DNA from: Solenopsis invicta
Lineage: Eukaryota > Arthropoda > Insecta > Hymenoptera > Formicidae
DNA length: 64,000 nt
Reading direction: 5' to 3'
NCBI RefSeq assembly: GCF_016802725.1
Contig: NC_052679.1
Span: 15,183,635 to 15,247,634 of the forward strand
Shown here: positions 1-13,400 of the stretch, one piece after another
Numbering within the stretch: the first letter of the stretch is position 1
Layout of the letters: the number at the start of each line of letters is the position of its first letter
Translations under genes and position numbers: made by a program
The notes under the pieces: generated by a model
What the model saw: the letters and a program-made list of their open reading frames with translations, nothing else
Databases searched by the model: none
Told to the model about the DNA's origin: nothing

Positions 1-3000
1 ACATAAATGTTCAATTACAGTAAAAACTCCTATAATAAAACTGTGGTAAAATAAGCTTCGTAATCGTGTAATTACATTAGTGTGCTACATATATAACTTG
101 CCAAGTATATTTTGTACCTGAGGGAGAGTCCGCAAAATTCATTTGAAAGAGAATAGCGGAAGATTGATAAGACGAAATAACATAAAATATGACATTCATA
201 TGTCAATTGCTATAAAATAATTTTGCTTGAGAAAGAGAAATTTAACTTTTAAAATCATCGCAAACAATGAACAACAATAATTTCCTTCGCTGATCGAATT
301 GGATAATAAAATCACGGAGATTTGAAGTATTTCGAAAAAAATTATCCTTGCGCTTAGTTAAATGGCTAAGCGTGTATTGTACGACAATACTGCATATTTC
401 TTCTAATCTTACAAGTACATACATGATTGTAAATGTACCAGAATCAATTATTGTCACTCTTCTGTGTTACTGTTTTCAAATTGTTTGCGGAAAGAACGTG
501 TGCGCAACGAACGAACGAGCAACAAATTCTCCAAATTTCAATAGCAAATATGAATTTTTGCTGTCAAAATTTTTGGGAGATTGTACGAAGTACCGAATGT
601 GTCACAATGTTTCATCAAGATGATTCAACGTTAGCGTCTAACTCAATTTACTCGACTTATTTAGAATTATTTTACGTTGAAAATTTGATTTCGTGCTCGT
701 TGTTCGGTGAGTACTATCCTGAAAAGAAGCGTGACAATTGTAACAATACTATCTGCAGTGAAACGATCGAATTATCTGCACTTACTCTAGCAAATATACA
801 GAATACTGAGGTATTATATTCCCATTTCGTTGAAACTATCTATCGGGATAGGTTCTCTCTAAATATAAACATTAAAAGAAAAAAAAAGAAACGTCGCTCC
901 TGTGCAAAATGTACCAAAAGTGTTAGGATCAAAGATTACCTTTATTCTGTTTTACATCTCGGTGATCATAATCAAAATGGAAGATAGGCTTGTGCATCAA
1001 CTTAAAACAAAATTTGTTTTCTTTTTTCTTCGCAATACAAGAAGAGAGAACAGAATATAACCGTTTTGTGGTAAAACATACGATGCTGCGTTATATGTGC
1101 CGACTATGAGTCATATTTTATAACTTAGGTGTATCTAATCTGTGACTCCCGACAATTTAGTTTCGAGCACATATATCATCACCACAGTTTCTTCGTCTTT
1201 GACCGTATTTATTAGAGCTTATCTAAGCTATTATGTGTAGCAACATTATTTCACTGTCCTTCCTACAATTCGCAAAAGTTACAAGCACGGCAAAGTTGCG
1301 ACACGCGAAGTGGTGATAAATGAACTGTAAAATGAATTGCTCGTGAGTCACGATTTAGACATCTCTAGTTCTAATCCCGAAAAACCGAAAACGAGAATAG
1401 GAAATTCAGCATAAAAAGTTTCTAGTCTAATCGAAAAAATACTGTAACAGGTATTACTATCATATAAAAGTAAAATTATGTAATCGCATTACCTTTATTT
1501 TACAAGTTAATTAGTAAAACAAAGAAATATCCCCTATTCTCTGGATTCCGTACGAAAATCGAATGGTAAATTTATTAGCAATCACGTGGACTGTCTCGTG
1601 ATATTCTCCGTGAAAATGTAATGGACCAATTTCATATAAAAAAAAGAATTATCTAGGACACCCTCAAGCCGTTTCAATCTATCCCCTTTCACAAGTCACA
1701 TTATAAAATCTTTTAAAATTATATAAACTATAGAGAGGGTGCGCGTTTGATAATAACTCAATGACGAGTTTGCAACAAATAAAAATGCAAAAAATAATAG
1801 TATAAGAAAATGTTTGCGTTTAAAGCAGAGATGATTGCAAGAGCACTCTCGGAAAGGTATCCAAATAGTTTCGAAAAATGAGATACTGTAAAGCACACAA
1901 ATCAGCAATCATGAATGTATGGAGCTATCAATATACAATCTACTCGTTTGGTGATGATTGATACTTAAAAATAGCGACGGTGCGGGATCGCTTTAACAAG
2001 TGGGGATATAAAAATTAATGTATATATAATATATATATTTATATGTATATAATCTAGCTCAGCTACTTGTTACAAACTAGCAACTATTTATCATCAGTTA
2101 TATTATATATTCATATAGTTCGCGGCCTCTTAAAATTATAAAACGATTTAGTTTAGTTTGCCCGTCAATATTCACTATTATTATTGCAGCCCCAACGAAT
2201 TATATATGCCGCACTACTTTCTCCTTCACCGCTCACCATGATCGTTGTTGTCATCTCAGCGATGCTTTCTGATCTCGAATGACTGGACGGAAGAGGGCTC
2301 GCACAGATCGCGATGTCGTTCCGTTCCACGCTATCCGCAAGTACAAAATTTTCCGAGAGAGGGGGGGGGGGCATCATACAAAAAATCTCGTTGACTATGT
2401 GCTCACTCGCGCGTTCATTTGTCACATAAATAATTTATGCGGTCAAGAAATTAAATAGATAGTTTAAATCTTATAGTCATATAAATTTTAAACATTGACG
2501 CACGCACTCTATCCTCATGCTGATATCGAGAAGAATTGGAAGGGCCGAGGTTTGGGCATTTCTCAAACGTATATTTTAAATTTGCTAAAAAGAAAAAAAA
2601 AGAGAAAAAAAAATACTCGATACCTTATACTTGCGCCTTTCATTACCGAAACACACACCGCCGCAATCCTCCGTTATTACAATCATTCGAAAGTACACTT
2701 TGTCATCGGGCGTAATCGCAAAATTTGTCTGAACTATTGCACAATGCCATTCATGAAATCATGAAGTACTGGCAAGACGTCTAGCAATTTTGTTCTCGTG
2801 GACAAATTAACGATTATTACACATATGTAAGAAAGAATGATTACAATTACATTTTTCCGTTTTATTTTTAGAAAACTAATATATACGAAATGTATGCCGC
2901 GATATACGATTCAATTATTCTTCCACCTTTTCGAATGGCAAAATATAAAGGTAGACGTATTTCTCTATTACTTCACAAAAAGACTTCGTTGATCTTGGCG

Positions 3001-3399
3001 GTTTAGAAATTGTCCAATTGTATATTACGAATTAAACTTCCGAGAATACATTCCACGAAATTTCTCACTCGCGCAATATCGCGCAGAGTCTTTCGGTCCA
3101 TATTTTTTTCTTTTTTTTCTTTTCTTTTTTTGGAAATCTTTATCAATATCTAAATCCAATCTCTATCGATATAATCACCAAATGTTCTTCCACAGAATCC
3201 GAGTGGCCGCACACACACACACACACAAAAGAGATGCGCCGTTCAGTCACTCATGCGGGATTCACTTCTACTCTTTTTTTAAAGTAAAATCCGTTTCTTT
3301 CATATCATATGGATTTTGCTGTTCTCAAGATTAATATTAAAAAAAAAGGTTAAAAAGTTAACCTCTTTACCAGCTCCTGAAAGGTATTCTCTAGCTGAA
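1..3399. other. Gene-free region, likely 3' flank/3' UTR of the zinc-finger gene
   Basis: No exon of a recognisable protein family was found. The stretch is AT-rich with scattered poly-A/T runs, a run of about 11 G near 2360 and a (CA)n run at about 3210-3227. The part next to 3400 probably contains the 3' UTR of the minus-strand zinc-finger gene, but I cannot place its polyadenylation site. Open frames here have no family signature and no usable splice context. Confidence 0.5.
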
Positions 3400-6300
3400 T
3401 CATTTAGGCTCTGGGAAGGCCACCTGACACTTGTAGACTTCGTCGAGTATAACTTGGCCTTGCCCTTGGCTAACGGTGACAGGAGTGGTCGCATTCACAA
3501 CCACGACCTGGCCTTGCTGCGCCTGTTGCGGCTGTTGTTGCTGCTGCGATTGCTGCTGCTGACTACTCGCGTTGGCCTGCTGCGCGTTCGCCGTGTTGTT
3601 CGTATTTGGGTTTCGCGCCGTTTGGCCATATTTCTCGTGGATCGCACGGTGACGCTTCAGCGCGAAACGATCGGAAAAGCCGATCTCGCATATATCGCAC
3701 CTTAAAAGACAAAAAGAAATTTTATATACGCAGAAACATACATACGTTTCGAGAATCTTTGATCTCTGAGTATTAAAATTACCTGTGCGGTTTTTCACCG
3801 GTATGAACTTTCGCGTGATTTTTGAGATGTGTAGCTTGATTGAAGGCAGAACCACAAATATTACACCTGTACGGTTTCTCGCCGGTGTGAATTCTTCTAT
3901 GATTCCAGAGCGTCGAGTGTCTAGCGAATGTCTTTTCGCAAACCTCACACTGATAAGGTCGCTCGCCGGAATGAATTCGTTCGTGATTCTTCAAATGCGG
4001 ACTTTGGGAAAACTGCATGCCGCATACGTTGCACTTAAATGGTTTCTCACCTGTATGAACTCTTCCATGATTCTTCAGATACGCGGCTAACGAGGAAAAA
4101 ATACAAATTTGTGTTAGAAAATAAAGCTTGTACAATGTTTAATACGCCACATTAATCTTAGATAATTTATTCATCATGCCATATGACCTACAATATTCTT
4201 TTTTACATTTATTTGAAGTGAAGTAAAATGTGTTTCACGATTAAAAACAAAAATGAAGAATGTCTATAATATATCAATTTTATATCATATATCATTATTA
4301 CGGATCATTAGGACGGATATTAGTAATTATTTTATAATTCAGTTTTTTTTATCTAGCCAAAATATCAAAACGACCTAAATAGAAAATTAAACGTAAGTTT
4401 GCCAGGAAATCATGTGGCAATGTGTTAATTGATCAGTAGAGATACGTAGAGATAACCATATATCATTATCTTATGTCTTGTATAATTTAATTGTTTACTT
4501 ACCTTTTGCAAAAGCTAATCCACAAACTTCACATTTGAATGGTTTGTCTCCCGAATGAAGTCTTTTATGGGACCAGAGTGAAGAATATCGAGAGAATGTA
4601 CCGTCGCAAACATTACAATGAAACGGTTTTTCCGCTTGATTTTGACTGTTTTGCTTGCCACCTGAAATTGAAAGCATAAACAAGGCTTTAGTTTTCCTCA
4701 AAGGGCCAGTTCTACAAAAGTGATAAGCTCGAAATTGTTTCGAGAGAAATGTACGAATCTATGTGATACGAGTTTGACTCATGATATGAAAATGTTTACT
4801 ATCTTTGTTTTTATATCCAAAAAAGGATACATGGAGTATGAAATCACAAAATGAACGATAATGATTAAATGTAATTAAATTATTGTATGAAACAATCTGA
4901 TCATGCAGGTTGTTAAAAGTTAGTGCACTAAGAAAATCTGAATGCCACAAGCAATATGAAACTTTGCGGTTTTGTTTCTTTATCGCGCAATTTATTCTAG
5001 AAAAAGTGATTAAATCATCTCCAATGAACTATACATCGCGAAATAAAGTGAAAGAATTGTATAAACAGCTGAACGGAAATTTAACAAGAGTTTTGTCTTA
5101 TGTACAGAAAATATTGAAAGTCTGGCAATTGAATTTATAAAACTGTCCCTTAGGGGAGATTTCTATTCTGTGCCATTGTTCTTAAATTTAGATGTCGACA
5201 GTTCTACCAAAAAGAAAAAGAAAAATAATAGCAAAACAAAATAATCACAGTCACTTTATAAAAGTTAAAGATAGCAAGAATATTAAATAATAGAATAAAC
5301 AAAATAAATAGGAACAAGATAGGAACAGAACTGTATATTTCATCTACAAAAATACATGCAAGCAAAAATAAATTAGATAAAAACAATATCAAACTCGATG
5401 TTTAAAGATATCGATTTAAATTGACTAATAAACATTTAATATATTTATTGAATCTACTCAAAATCTTGTTTAATTAAATTTTTAATAAATACATTAGAGA
5501 AAGTTTACTGATTTAAATTGATTTTTTTTTATGTCAAGAGAGCTATAAAATTATGTGTTTGATAAAGTTATAATTCTAATATACTTCTTTATAATGAAAT
5601 TCAATATTTTATATAAATGATAAGTACAGGCGCGCTGTTGATTGAAGCATCAATATAATTGTGTAAGTATCAAATTTATCGCGAGAATTAAAATTTGAAC
5701 TGTCACCATCCAAGGCAGACACGATATTACTCAGACATACTAATCGCAAAACAGATTTCATACTCTGTGTTGACGATAATTATATCCGACTTACTTCCTA
5801 TGACGATGCGGCCTGTAGCCTTGCAGCCGCCACACTTTGCGAGGGAACTGATTCCGGAATCTAGTTTTTCGTCGTGTTTACCTACCATATATCACCCGAT
5901 GTACGATCATGATAGCAATGAAAGGTATGAAGGAAAAGGAATGACCACATGAATAAAATGTTGCTGATAGAGATACGAAAAGCATCGCGTATGCAGTCCC
6001 TTATAATGCGACGTTTATATTAACATAAAAATTGAAACGTAAACTCGGTATTTCAAAATTTGCTTTATCAGCAACATCTTTCAGCTTATCAATGTATTAA
6101 GTGACATCCAATCAGCAACATCCAAGAGCTACTAAATGATGCTTACCAATAAAAATAATCCCCGTGCCGTTGCATTTATGACATTTGGTGACACTGGTGA
6201 CACCCCTTCGTTTCACAGGATGATGACCAGGTTTGATAGCTACACAGATGAAAAAATGCATATCTCTATTTTGTTGAATTTCATATATCCCGCTGTTGAC

Positions 6301-7718
6301 GATATCACGGTAAGATAATTTATGCTACAGTTAAAGCAAAATCTACAAATAATAATAAAATAAATATCTTACATCAATTTAAACTTAATAATGAATTATC
6401 ATTATAAAAATTATTATCTTGAATTTTATATAAGAGAGTTATAGCATCTGGTTCTTTATGTAGAATATGTAAATTTTAATAAAAATTAGAAGCTTTTGGT
6501 ACTGCAAGATAGTTGCTTTTTTGTATTATTAACATGAAATTAATGATGTCACTGTGAAATGAACACTGACTACAGCTGAAATTATAATTGTTATAGACGT
6601 ACTCTTTTTAACTTTAGTTGGATGATGTTCGCATGGATCCTCACTGCCACAATCTTCACAAATTTGCACCTTAGGTTTCTGATGCATGTTTGTTTTGTGA
6701 CTTTTTAATTCTCCCGGTAATGCAAAACACGCTCCACAAACGTCACAAGTATACGGTCTATCCGGCGTGGTGGCGACAGTCACTGTTGTTGGTGTTTGAA
6801 CCACAATCTGCTGCGGCTGTTGTTGTAAGTTGCTGGGCGTCGAGGTATGAATCCGCTTGTGATGCTGCAGTAGACTCATGTGACCGAAGACCAGCCCACA
6901 AATCTCACACTTGAAAGTTGCATTAGCGGCGGCAATGCTCATCTGATTCAGCAACGTATTATAACCGACAGGTTGAACATCGAAACGGTAACAACCTTTG
7001 TCGTCGGTGATTGCACTGATTGTGCTCACCGCGTTTGTCTGAACCTTCTGCAACATGTTGACGTTGTAGTAGAAGGAAGAAGGGAACTCGGCAGTCGTCG
7101 TCTGTTGCTGCTGCTGAGACTTGTCCTCCTTCTTGTCGGATGTGACATACATCTGCTGGGTCTGCTGCTGCTGCTGCTGTGACTGTTGACCCTGCGCAGC
7201 AGCTTGTTGCTGCTGAATCTGCTGCGGATCAAACATTGCTGTTTGCTGCTGCAGAAAAATATCATTTGATATAATTAAAGAAAAGAAACTTGGATCTTCT
7301 TTTTTTTACAAGTATTATACAAAGAAATGACTAATACAAACCTGTCTCTGATCTCCGTAACTCGAATTGCTCTGTTCCGTCTGGGTAAAACTATTGGTTT
7401 GTTCCGTTTGAGTAAACATGGAACACTTCAATGGCTGCTCGATCGGTTGACTCTGTTGATCAGAAAGGTTCATCAGATGCTCCGATTTTAAATCTACTAG
7501 TTGAGAAATTATATATATTGTGACAAGTATCTAAATATCTTAAACACGAGTCACACAACATCGTGAATACTTGAAATAACATTGGTCTGCACTTGGGCTT
7601 TGTTCACTAGCATACACGCTCCCTCGCTTGCCTCACGCGCGACGCATACCTGCTGTATTTGATCAGGACGGGTTGTGTTCAACCACACCACGTTGTTGCC
7701 ATTTGATTCTAGGGCCAT
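3400..7718 (-). CDS. C2H2 zinc-finger protein with glutamine-rich regions (570 aa, 6 coding exons)
   Basis: Probable nuclear DNA-binding transcription regulator. Coding exons, in transcript order: 7718-7571, 7496-7342, 7248-6603, 4661-4503, 4086-3783, 3700-3400. All introns are GT-AG and the phases chain without a break to a TGA at 3402-3400. Two separate fingers (near residues 213-235 and 265-288, the second opening CDVCGACF) are followed by a run of six fingers at about 329-491. The run has classic TGEKPF-type linkers (e.g. HTGEKPFKCNVC, HTGEKPYRCNICGSAF). Between them is a small Cys/His cluster, CEDCGSEDPCEHH. Glutamine-rich tracts flank the first fingers and form the tail; the protein ends VAFPEPK. 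The ATG at 7718 is chosen because the preceding frame runs into a splice acceptor (cag at 7740-7738). The first intron's donor (gtattc) is weak, so the join at codon 50 is the least certain. The family is clear; the exact orthologue is not recognised. Confidence 0.85.
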
Positions 7719-8043
7719 TGATGTATTGCCTTTGACCCTGCACAATCAATAGGCGGTCGTTATAAACTGTCGGCGGTTAAGCGAGAACGTGCGAGGTATG
7801 CGAGAAGGCAAGAGATCGATTCGACTTAACGGCGATGAAGACGATAACGAGAAGAGGAATATCCCGGCCGGAAGCATGGCAAAGGTGGTGAATGGGAACG
7901 CGGTTTCGGATTTAGGCGCGTCGGACACAGCAGGGGGGAAAAAAGCGCGATCGGGCAGCATCGTTGAGCGGTTTCGCGCTCGCGTGCGCGCGCGCGCCAA
8001 GAGAAAGACGAGAGCGACGAGAGAGCGTAATAAACATACTCAC

Positions 8044-8270
8044 GTGTAATAGTCCGACGAGCCGCGGGGTTAATAGTCCGGCTGCCGTGCGGTAACCGAC
8101 GATCCTCTAGTTGCCATGACGGCAGCGGCGGCGGCGGCGGCGGTGGCGGCGCGAACTGCCGCGCGGCGGGCACCACGAAGAAGACCACGACGACCTCGCG
8201 CGCTTCGTCGAGTTCGCGCGGGCGTGCACGTCGCCGTCGTAACACACGACGCGGCTCACGTTCAGCATCT
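8044..8270 (-). other. Probable 5' UTR first exon of the zinc-finger gene
   Basis: On the minus strand a consensus donor (gtgagt, at 8043-8038) follows ATTACAC. The acceptor at 7740-7738 would join this exon to the exon carrying the ATG at 7718. The upper boundary (transcription start) is only estimated from the CpG-dense sequence. No transcript evidence is available. Confidence 0.45.
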
Positions 8271-8589
8271 ACGAGGGGGAGAGCGATCGGGGGGAACGGT
8301 GTTGCGTGCCCCGCGCGCGCGACACGATGCTCTTATCGCGCCGTTCGAGCCGCGCGAGAAATCAATGGCGTTCGATTTCGTTGAGCGCTTCGATGGACGA
8401 CGCTTCCCTCGCGCGGTGGTGGTGGTGGTGGTGGCGGCGGCGGCGGCGGCGATTTCCAAAGCTGGACCGCGTCATCCAAACTCGCGACTGCTCGTGGTGC
8501 GTTCGCTCGTCCGCTACTCGCGTGCTGCCTCAACTCCGGTACTCCGGTTCTGTACTCTCCGTGTACTTCACCTATTCCATCCGGCTCGT

Positions 8590-8718
8590 CTCGATTCGGC
8601 TCGGCTCGGGTCCGCTTGGCTTGGCTTGGTTCGCTTCGGCACAGCTCAGCTCAGCTCAACTCAGCTCAGCTCAGCTCAGCTCGGCTCGACTCGGCTTGGC
8701 TTGGCTTGGCTTGGCGCT
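8590..8718. repeat. Degenerate pentanucleotide microsatellite (CTCAG/CTCGG/CTTGG)n
   Basis: Runs of gctcg, gctca and gcttg units follow one another for about 130 bases; the core 8640-8680 is nearly perfect agctc repeats. Confidence 0.85.
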
Positions 8719-8959
8719 TGGCTCGTCGTCCGACCACGCGCGCTCGTACACGCTTCAGCACGCGGTTCGAGCGCGCGCGAACGATCACCCGCTCGTTGGA
8801 TCACACGCTTGTCAACGTCGGCCCGCGCAAATCATGGTCGGCTGCGTAGAGCGGCGCGGTGGCGGTTGCGGCGATTGTGGGTACGAAACGCGCGGCGGCC
8901 GCCGTCGCCGCTCCTTCCTCCTCGCGTACGTCGTTTCCTCTTTGTCGCTCCCTCTCACC

Positions 8960-9028
8960 CGCTCGACCGCCCGCCCGCCCGCTCGCTCGCTCGTTCGCTC
9001 GCTCACTCACTCGCTCGCTCGTACTCCG
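8960..9028. repeat. Degenerate tetranucleotide repeat (CGCT/CGCC)n
   Basis: Consecutive cgcc, cgct, cgtt and cact units inside the CpG island. Confidence 0.8.
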
Positions 9029-10260
9029 TCCGCGCCTCGATCGGCGGCGGCGGCGATGACGTAAAACCGTCGAACGTGCCGTTTTGCGACTAGACGCGAC
9101 TCGCGGCGTTATCCGTTGTACGGGCTAGGCCGGGATGCGATATGGCGTACCGTGCGACGCGCTAACGAGAGCCCGCGGTGGCCATTACGCGCGACGAGGA
9201 CAACAATGGGCGACACGGAACGCGCGCTGGGTGCCTCCCCTCCCCCGCTTCTCAAACCCCTGCGCCCCCCCTCCATCGTCGTCACCGGCGGCGGCGGCGG
9301 CCTCTCTTTCCGACGCGTTTGCGGCCGCCTGCCGTCGACGCAGCCATTCGTACACGTCAAGGTCAACTGCGCGACGACGCATGCGCGCAGCGATGTGCGT
9401 GCTGAGAGCGGTACCCGGCGGGATGCTGCGTTCACGGAGCGTCTTTCTCCTTCCTCTCTTATCGGCCCGGCTCGATCCACGTCCTTCCCCCCCTCCCCCT
9501 CTCTTCCGGCCGTGACGCACGCGCTTTGACGACTCGCAATCTTTCTCCATCTTTCTCGCATCATCACTAGGACAAGCGAGAGAGAGAGAAGGAACGAACT
9601 TTGGTGTGGTACTGCGACCCTTTATATCGGATCAGATGTTCAATTTGAAGATCCGAGGAAAGAACAGAGAGGTGAACAAAAACTCTGCGGAAACCGCGGA
9701 TGACAAAAAAGAGACTTATCTTTATCTCCGTTGATACTGTGTGAAATATTGAATCTGCTTCCTTCAATTTGACTTTTTTTTTTTTACTCGTTATCTCTCG
9801 TCTTTTTTTTCTTCGAGACGCAAGTACGCGCGAATATTTCGATTTAAATAAGTTTGTCCGATCGGATAATGAATGAATTTCGCATACGTTCTCTCAAGTG
9901 AATCGTTTAATTAGATTTCTTTGTGTATTAATGATTGCCGGCACTGGGATTCACGTGACCATATTTTAGAAATGTAGTTGTAAGTAATTGCAAGGTTCCT
10001 CAACAGATGACGCCACGCTTCCATTTGCTTGTTTCTGTTTCTATTTTATTTTATATTTTTATATATTATACATACAATAATAGAGTTTATAGCAGGGTGC
10101 ATAAAATATAAACAATCTGCATTACACGTGTATACAATGCAATTATGATTTTTACATGTTATTTGTAAACAATTCATGGATTATGAAAGATTTAAATATC
10201 GAAAATATTGAAAGTTATATTCCGTTTTTTTTTTATTTCTAATATCATAAATTTTTATTT

Positions 10261-10432
10261 TGTCAAAACAAAAGTCAGATATATTACAATTTTATAACTT
10301 GATTAATTTTTTCTTGTATTATCCAAGTTATACAATTTATATTGCCTGTAAATTATTGTATAAATTAATTGGATAACACAAAAAATTAATCAAGTTATAC
10401 AATTGTAATATATTTAATTTTAGTTTTGATAC
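10261..10432. mobile_element. MITE-like palindrome
   Basis: Two arms of about 65 bases are inverted copies. The left arm holds acttgattaattttttcttg and the right arm its near-complement around 10378-10400. There is almost no unpaired loop. No autonomous coding capacity and no clear target duplication. Confidence 0.6.
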
Positions 10433-13400
10433 ACGACTTTTTTGTCTACATGAAAAAGATTCGTGTAAGAGTAACGTAAACAATAGATAATTCATAAATG
10501 TAATTTTGAAATTTACGGCATTTTGATTTACAATTATATTGAAATCGAATTATTTTTCTAATATTTTTAATACTGAGAAAAATAATAATCATCAGTAAAA
10601 GATCTTCAAAGATCCTTTCATGTCTGTTTCGCGCAAATAATTAAACGACACGTTAGTCTCTCGAAAAATAATTTGAATTTTTCATGATCGAAATGACGAT
10701 AAATTTTAGAAAATTCGTAACGTGAATTTCCTTCGTATCTTATTATCCTCATTATAGTAGAAATAAATTGTAGTTGCGAGTGAAATTACTCGATCCTAAA
10801 AAACTTTGCTACCATTTGGCTCTTGAGACGTAATCGTGCCACGCCACAAAACTTGCGTTATTTTTGTCGCGAAAGCAACGACATTACTTTTTCTTTTTTG
10901 CCAATGTTGCTTCTGAAAGGCCCGACTATTTCTTGTGTATCTTTTGTAATTTATTTCTTTCTTTTTCAAATTTCGGAGATAAATCTTCAAGAGTCGAAAC
11001 ATTCGTTCATATAATCGTCTAGCAGTTGTTCTCTGCGTGAATTCTGGGATAAATATATTAAATTTGCGTGAAAAACAGACACTTATAAATAGATTTGACG
11101 TTTTTGATGGTCGGCACGATCGGAGGCGTACTTTTTGAGTCACCCATTATTTCGAGAATTAAGCCTTCGTGCTCATATATCACCAAGTCAAAAGAAAAGA
11201 TCCGGAAATAAATAAATTATGTAGAATTTTTATTATACATGTTTTGCAATTGTTTTGTCCAAAGAAAAATAGCTTATTTATTTATAGTTAAATTAAACAT
11301 TTCTTAATTAAAATATTTATGTAAATAAAATAAAGAAGTAATTTTTTCTTACAATTTTAGAAAATATTTACTGTTAGATTATTTTTATATTCAAAATTTT
11401 TTAATCAGATCTCAATCAGATTTTTTAATCTAAGAAAACAATTTAATTAAGTTTAATAATATTATTAGCTTATCTGTAAAATCATTATTTAAATATACAA
11501 AATGTAAAAATACAAAATTATATATTTAAGATAATATGTCAATTTACTTAAAAGTAAATATTTTTATTTAAACGAAACAACCAAACTTCCATCAAAATAT
11601 ATGGTTTTAAGAAAATTATATATTTTTTTCATTAAAAAAATTTTTTCTCTCAATGTACATTAAAATTCTAAAATACATATTGTATATGTGATTATTAATA
11701 ATTGTGCATTATCACAAACATGTTGAAACGTCGTATAAAGCATTAATAAGCAGAAATAATAAAATAAGCGATGGCAAGACATGTACGAGTTTGACTGTCC
11801 GACTATAATTTCGTATTTCTACTGCCAATAAAGCGAAGATACGCAGCGAATGCACACTCTTGAATATTTTTCACGTCTGCTGACAGTCGCAATCGTGTAT
11901 GAGACTTTTGTATGCTGTGAACATTTTTTTACTCGTGTATTTATTCTCGTTTCTCGTTCAAGTTTTCAATATCATACAGGAAGGCATAATGGCAAACAGA
12001 AAATTCTTATAATGCTTTCAAATGACATTATACAAAAAAAATTTAATTTTATTCATTTCTTTGTCATTCTTATTCATTCTTATTTATTCTAATCCTATTT
12101 TATTTTATTCCTTATATATTTCATTTTATTTCACGCAATAAAGTAGAATAATGTTGTAGCGTATCGCATGTGTAACAGTATAGGCTGATTATGATTATTT
12201 GCGTATTACTAGAAATTATTTCACAGGATGTCTGTTTTTACTACATTATTTTTTAGCGGCATTTGGTGTTTTATGTAACATCTTGCATAATACAGATAGT
12301 ATATTCCATGTCGAATGCTACCAAAAAAAGAAACATTTTTTTCCGAACTATAAGTAATACTTAATTTAGATTTAAGTTAACGAAACATGAATGATATAAT
12401 ATCATAATTTACATAGATAAGTTAGCATGGTCACCACGTGTAGCTAAATAAATTTCATAATTACGTAAATGTTTAGCGCAATTAGTGACGTTTGTATTTG
12501 AAGTGAGCATGCGTTTTTTTGGAACGTTTGACACATTTGCACGAATGTAGCGATAACGTTTCCCAGTCATGTAATATTTCGCAAATTCAAATCCCCGTTT
12601 TGTTCGAACGATTTTTTCAATGGAACGAAATTTTCTGACGAATTTGTTTTCCTTCAGAGATGTCGGAAATGAAAGCTGAAAACACTAGTGGAAACCTAAT
12701 ACGCGTTCGAGAGAACTTTATAAACCGATAAAGAAAATATATTCGTATTTGTGTTGTGACTTACGAGAAAGTAATAAGTTAAAAAATAAAAAATAAACAG
12801 AATAAATGAAAAAAGTAAAATGAATATAATAGATGAAAAAAATAAAACAATAAGTAGTATAACAAAAAATATATTTCCATCGCACGCGTATAAGGTCCAC
12901 AATATGTAGATATCAAGTCACATCAACTTAATGTTAATAAAAATTAAATTCTTTTTCAAATAAAAAATCTTAAAAATAATGGTGTATTGTAAAAAAATTG
13001 TAAAAAAATATTAGCCCTTGTTCAAAGATTGAAGCAGGATATTTGGCGAATATTCATTTTTATATGAAGCTTTCGAGAAGTTAATAGAAATGTGCACCGA
13101 GGTATATACGTATGAAAAATCTGTTGCAAAATGCATTCGTTGAATCTTGTATTTTTTCAATCGGCTGCATCTATTATTACGATTGAGAGTGCCATAATAT
13201 TTTTTTGGTTGCGAATGCGTTTAACGAAGAGATTCATATCAATCATTTCCGACGTTTTACGTATTTGCTGTTCCGCAAAGATGTACGTGATGAATGAATT
13301 GCCTGCATTGTCTCGACAATTGTTCTTCCATTAAAAAAAAATTCAATTAACGTCATTCACGATCAAGAGAATGCAAAAGTATATCTTGAGTAGCGTGAGT

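Larger units (their letters stand above)
7790..9530. promoter_or_regulatory. CpG island / promoter of the zinc-finger gene
   Basis: A sharp change to GC-rich, CpG-dense sequence (repeated cgcgcg, gcggcg, cgtcg) in an otherwise AT-rich window, coinciding with the predicted first exon of the minus-strand zinc-finger gene. Open frames occur on both strands in all phases here, as expected for GC-rich DNA with few stops, so none is called. Several simple repeats lie within it. Confidence 0.6.

Noticed and set aside
433..987. 184-codon open frame on the plus strand
   Set aside because: No family motif, low-complexity basic stretch, no splice or promoter context, and composition like the surrounding AT-rich DNA.
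8116..9529. Long overlapping open frames on both strands (up to 325 codons)
   Set aside because: They lie in CpG-rich DNA with microsatellites, where stops are scarce in all frames. The products are Arg/Ala/Ser low complexity.
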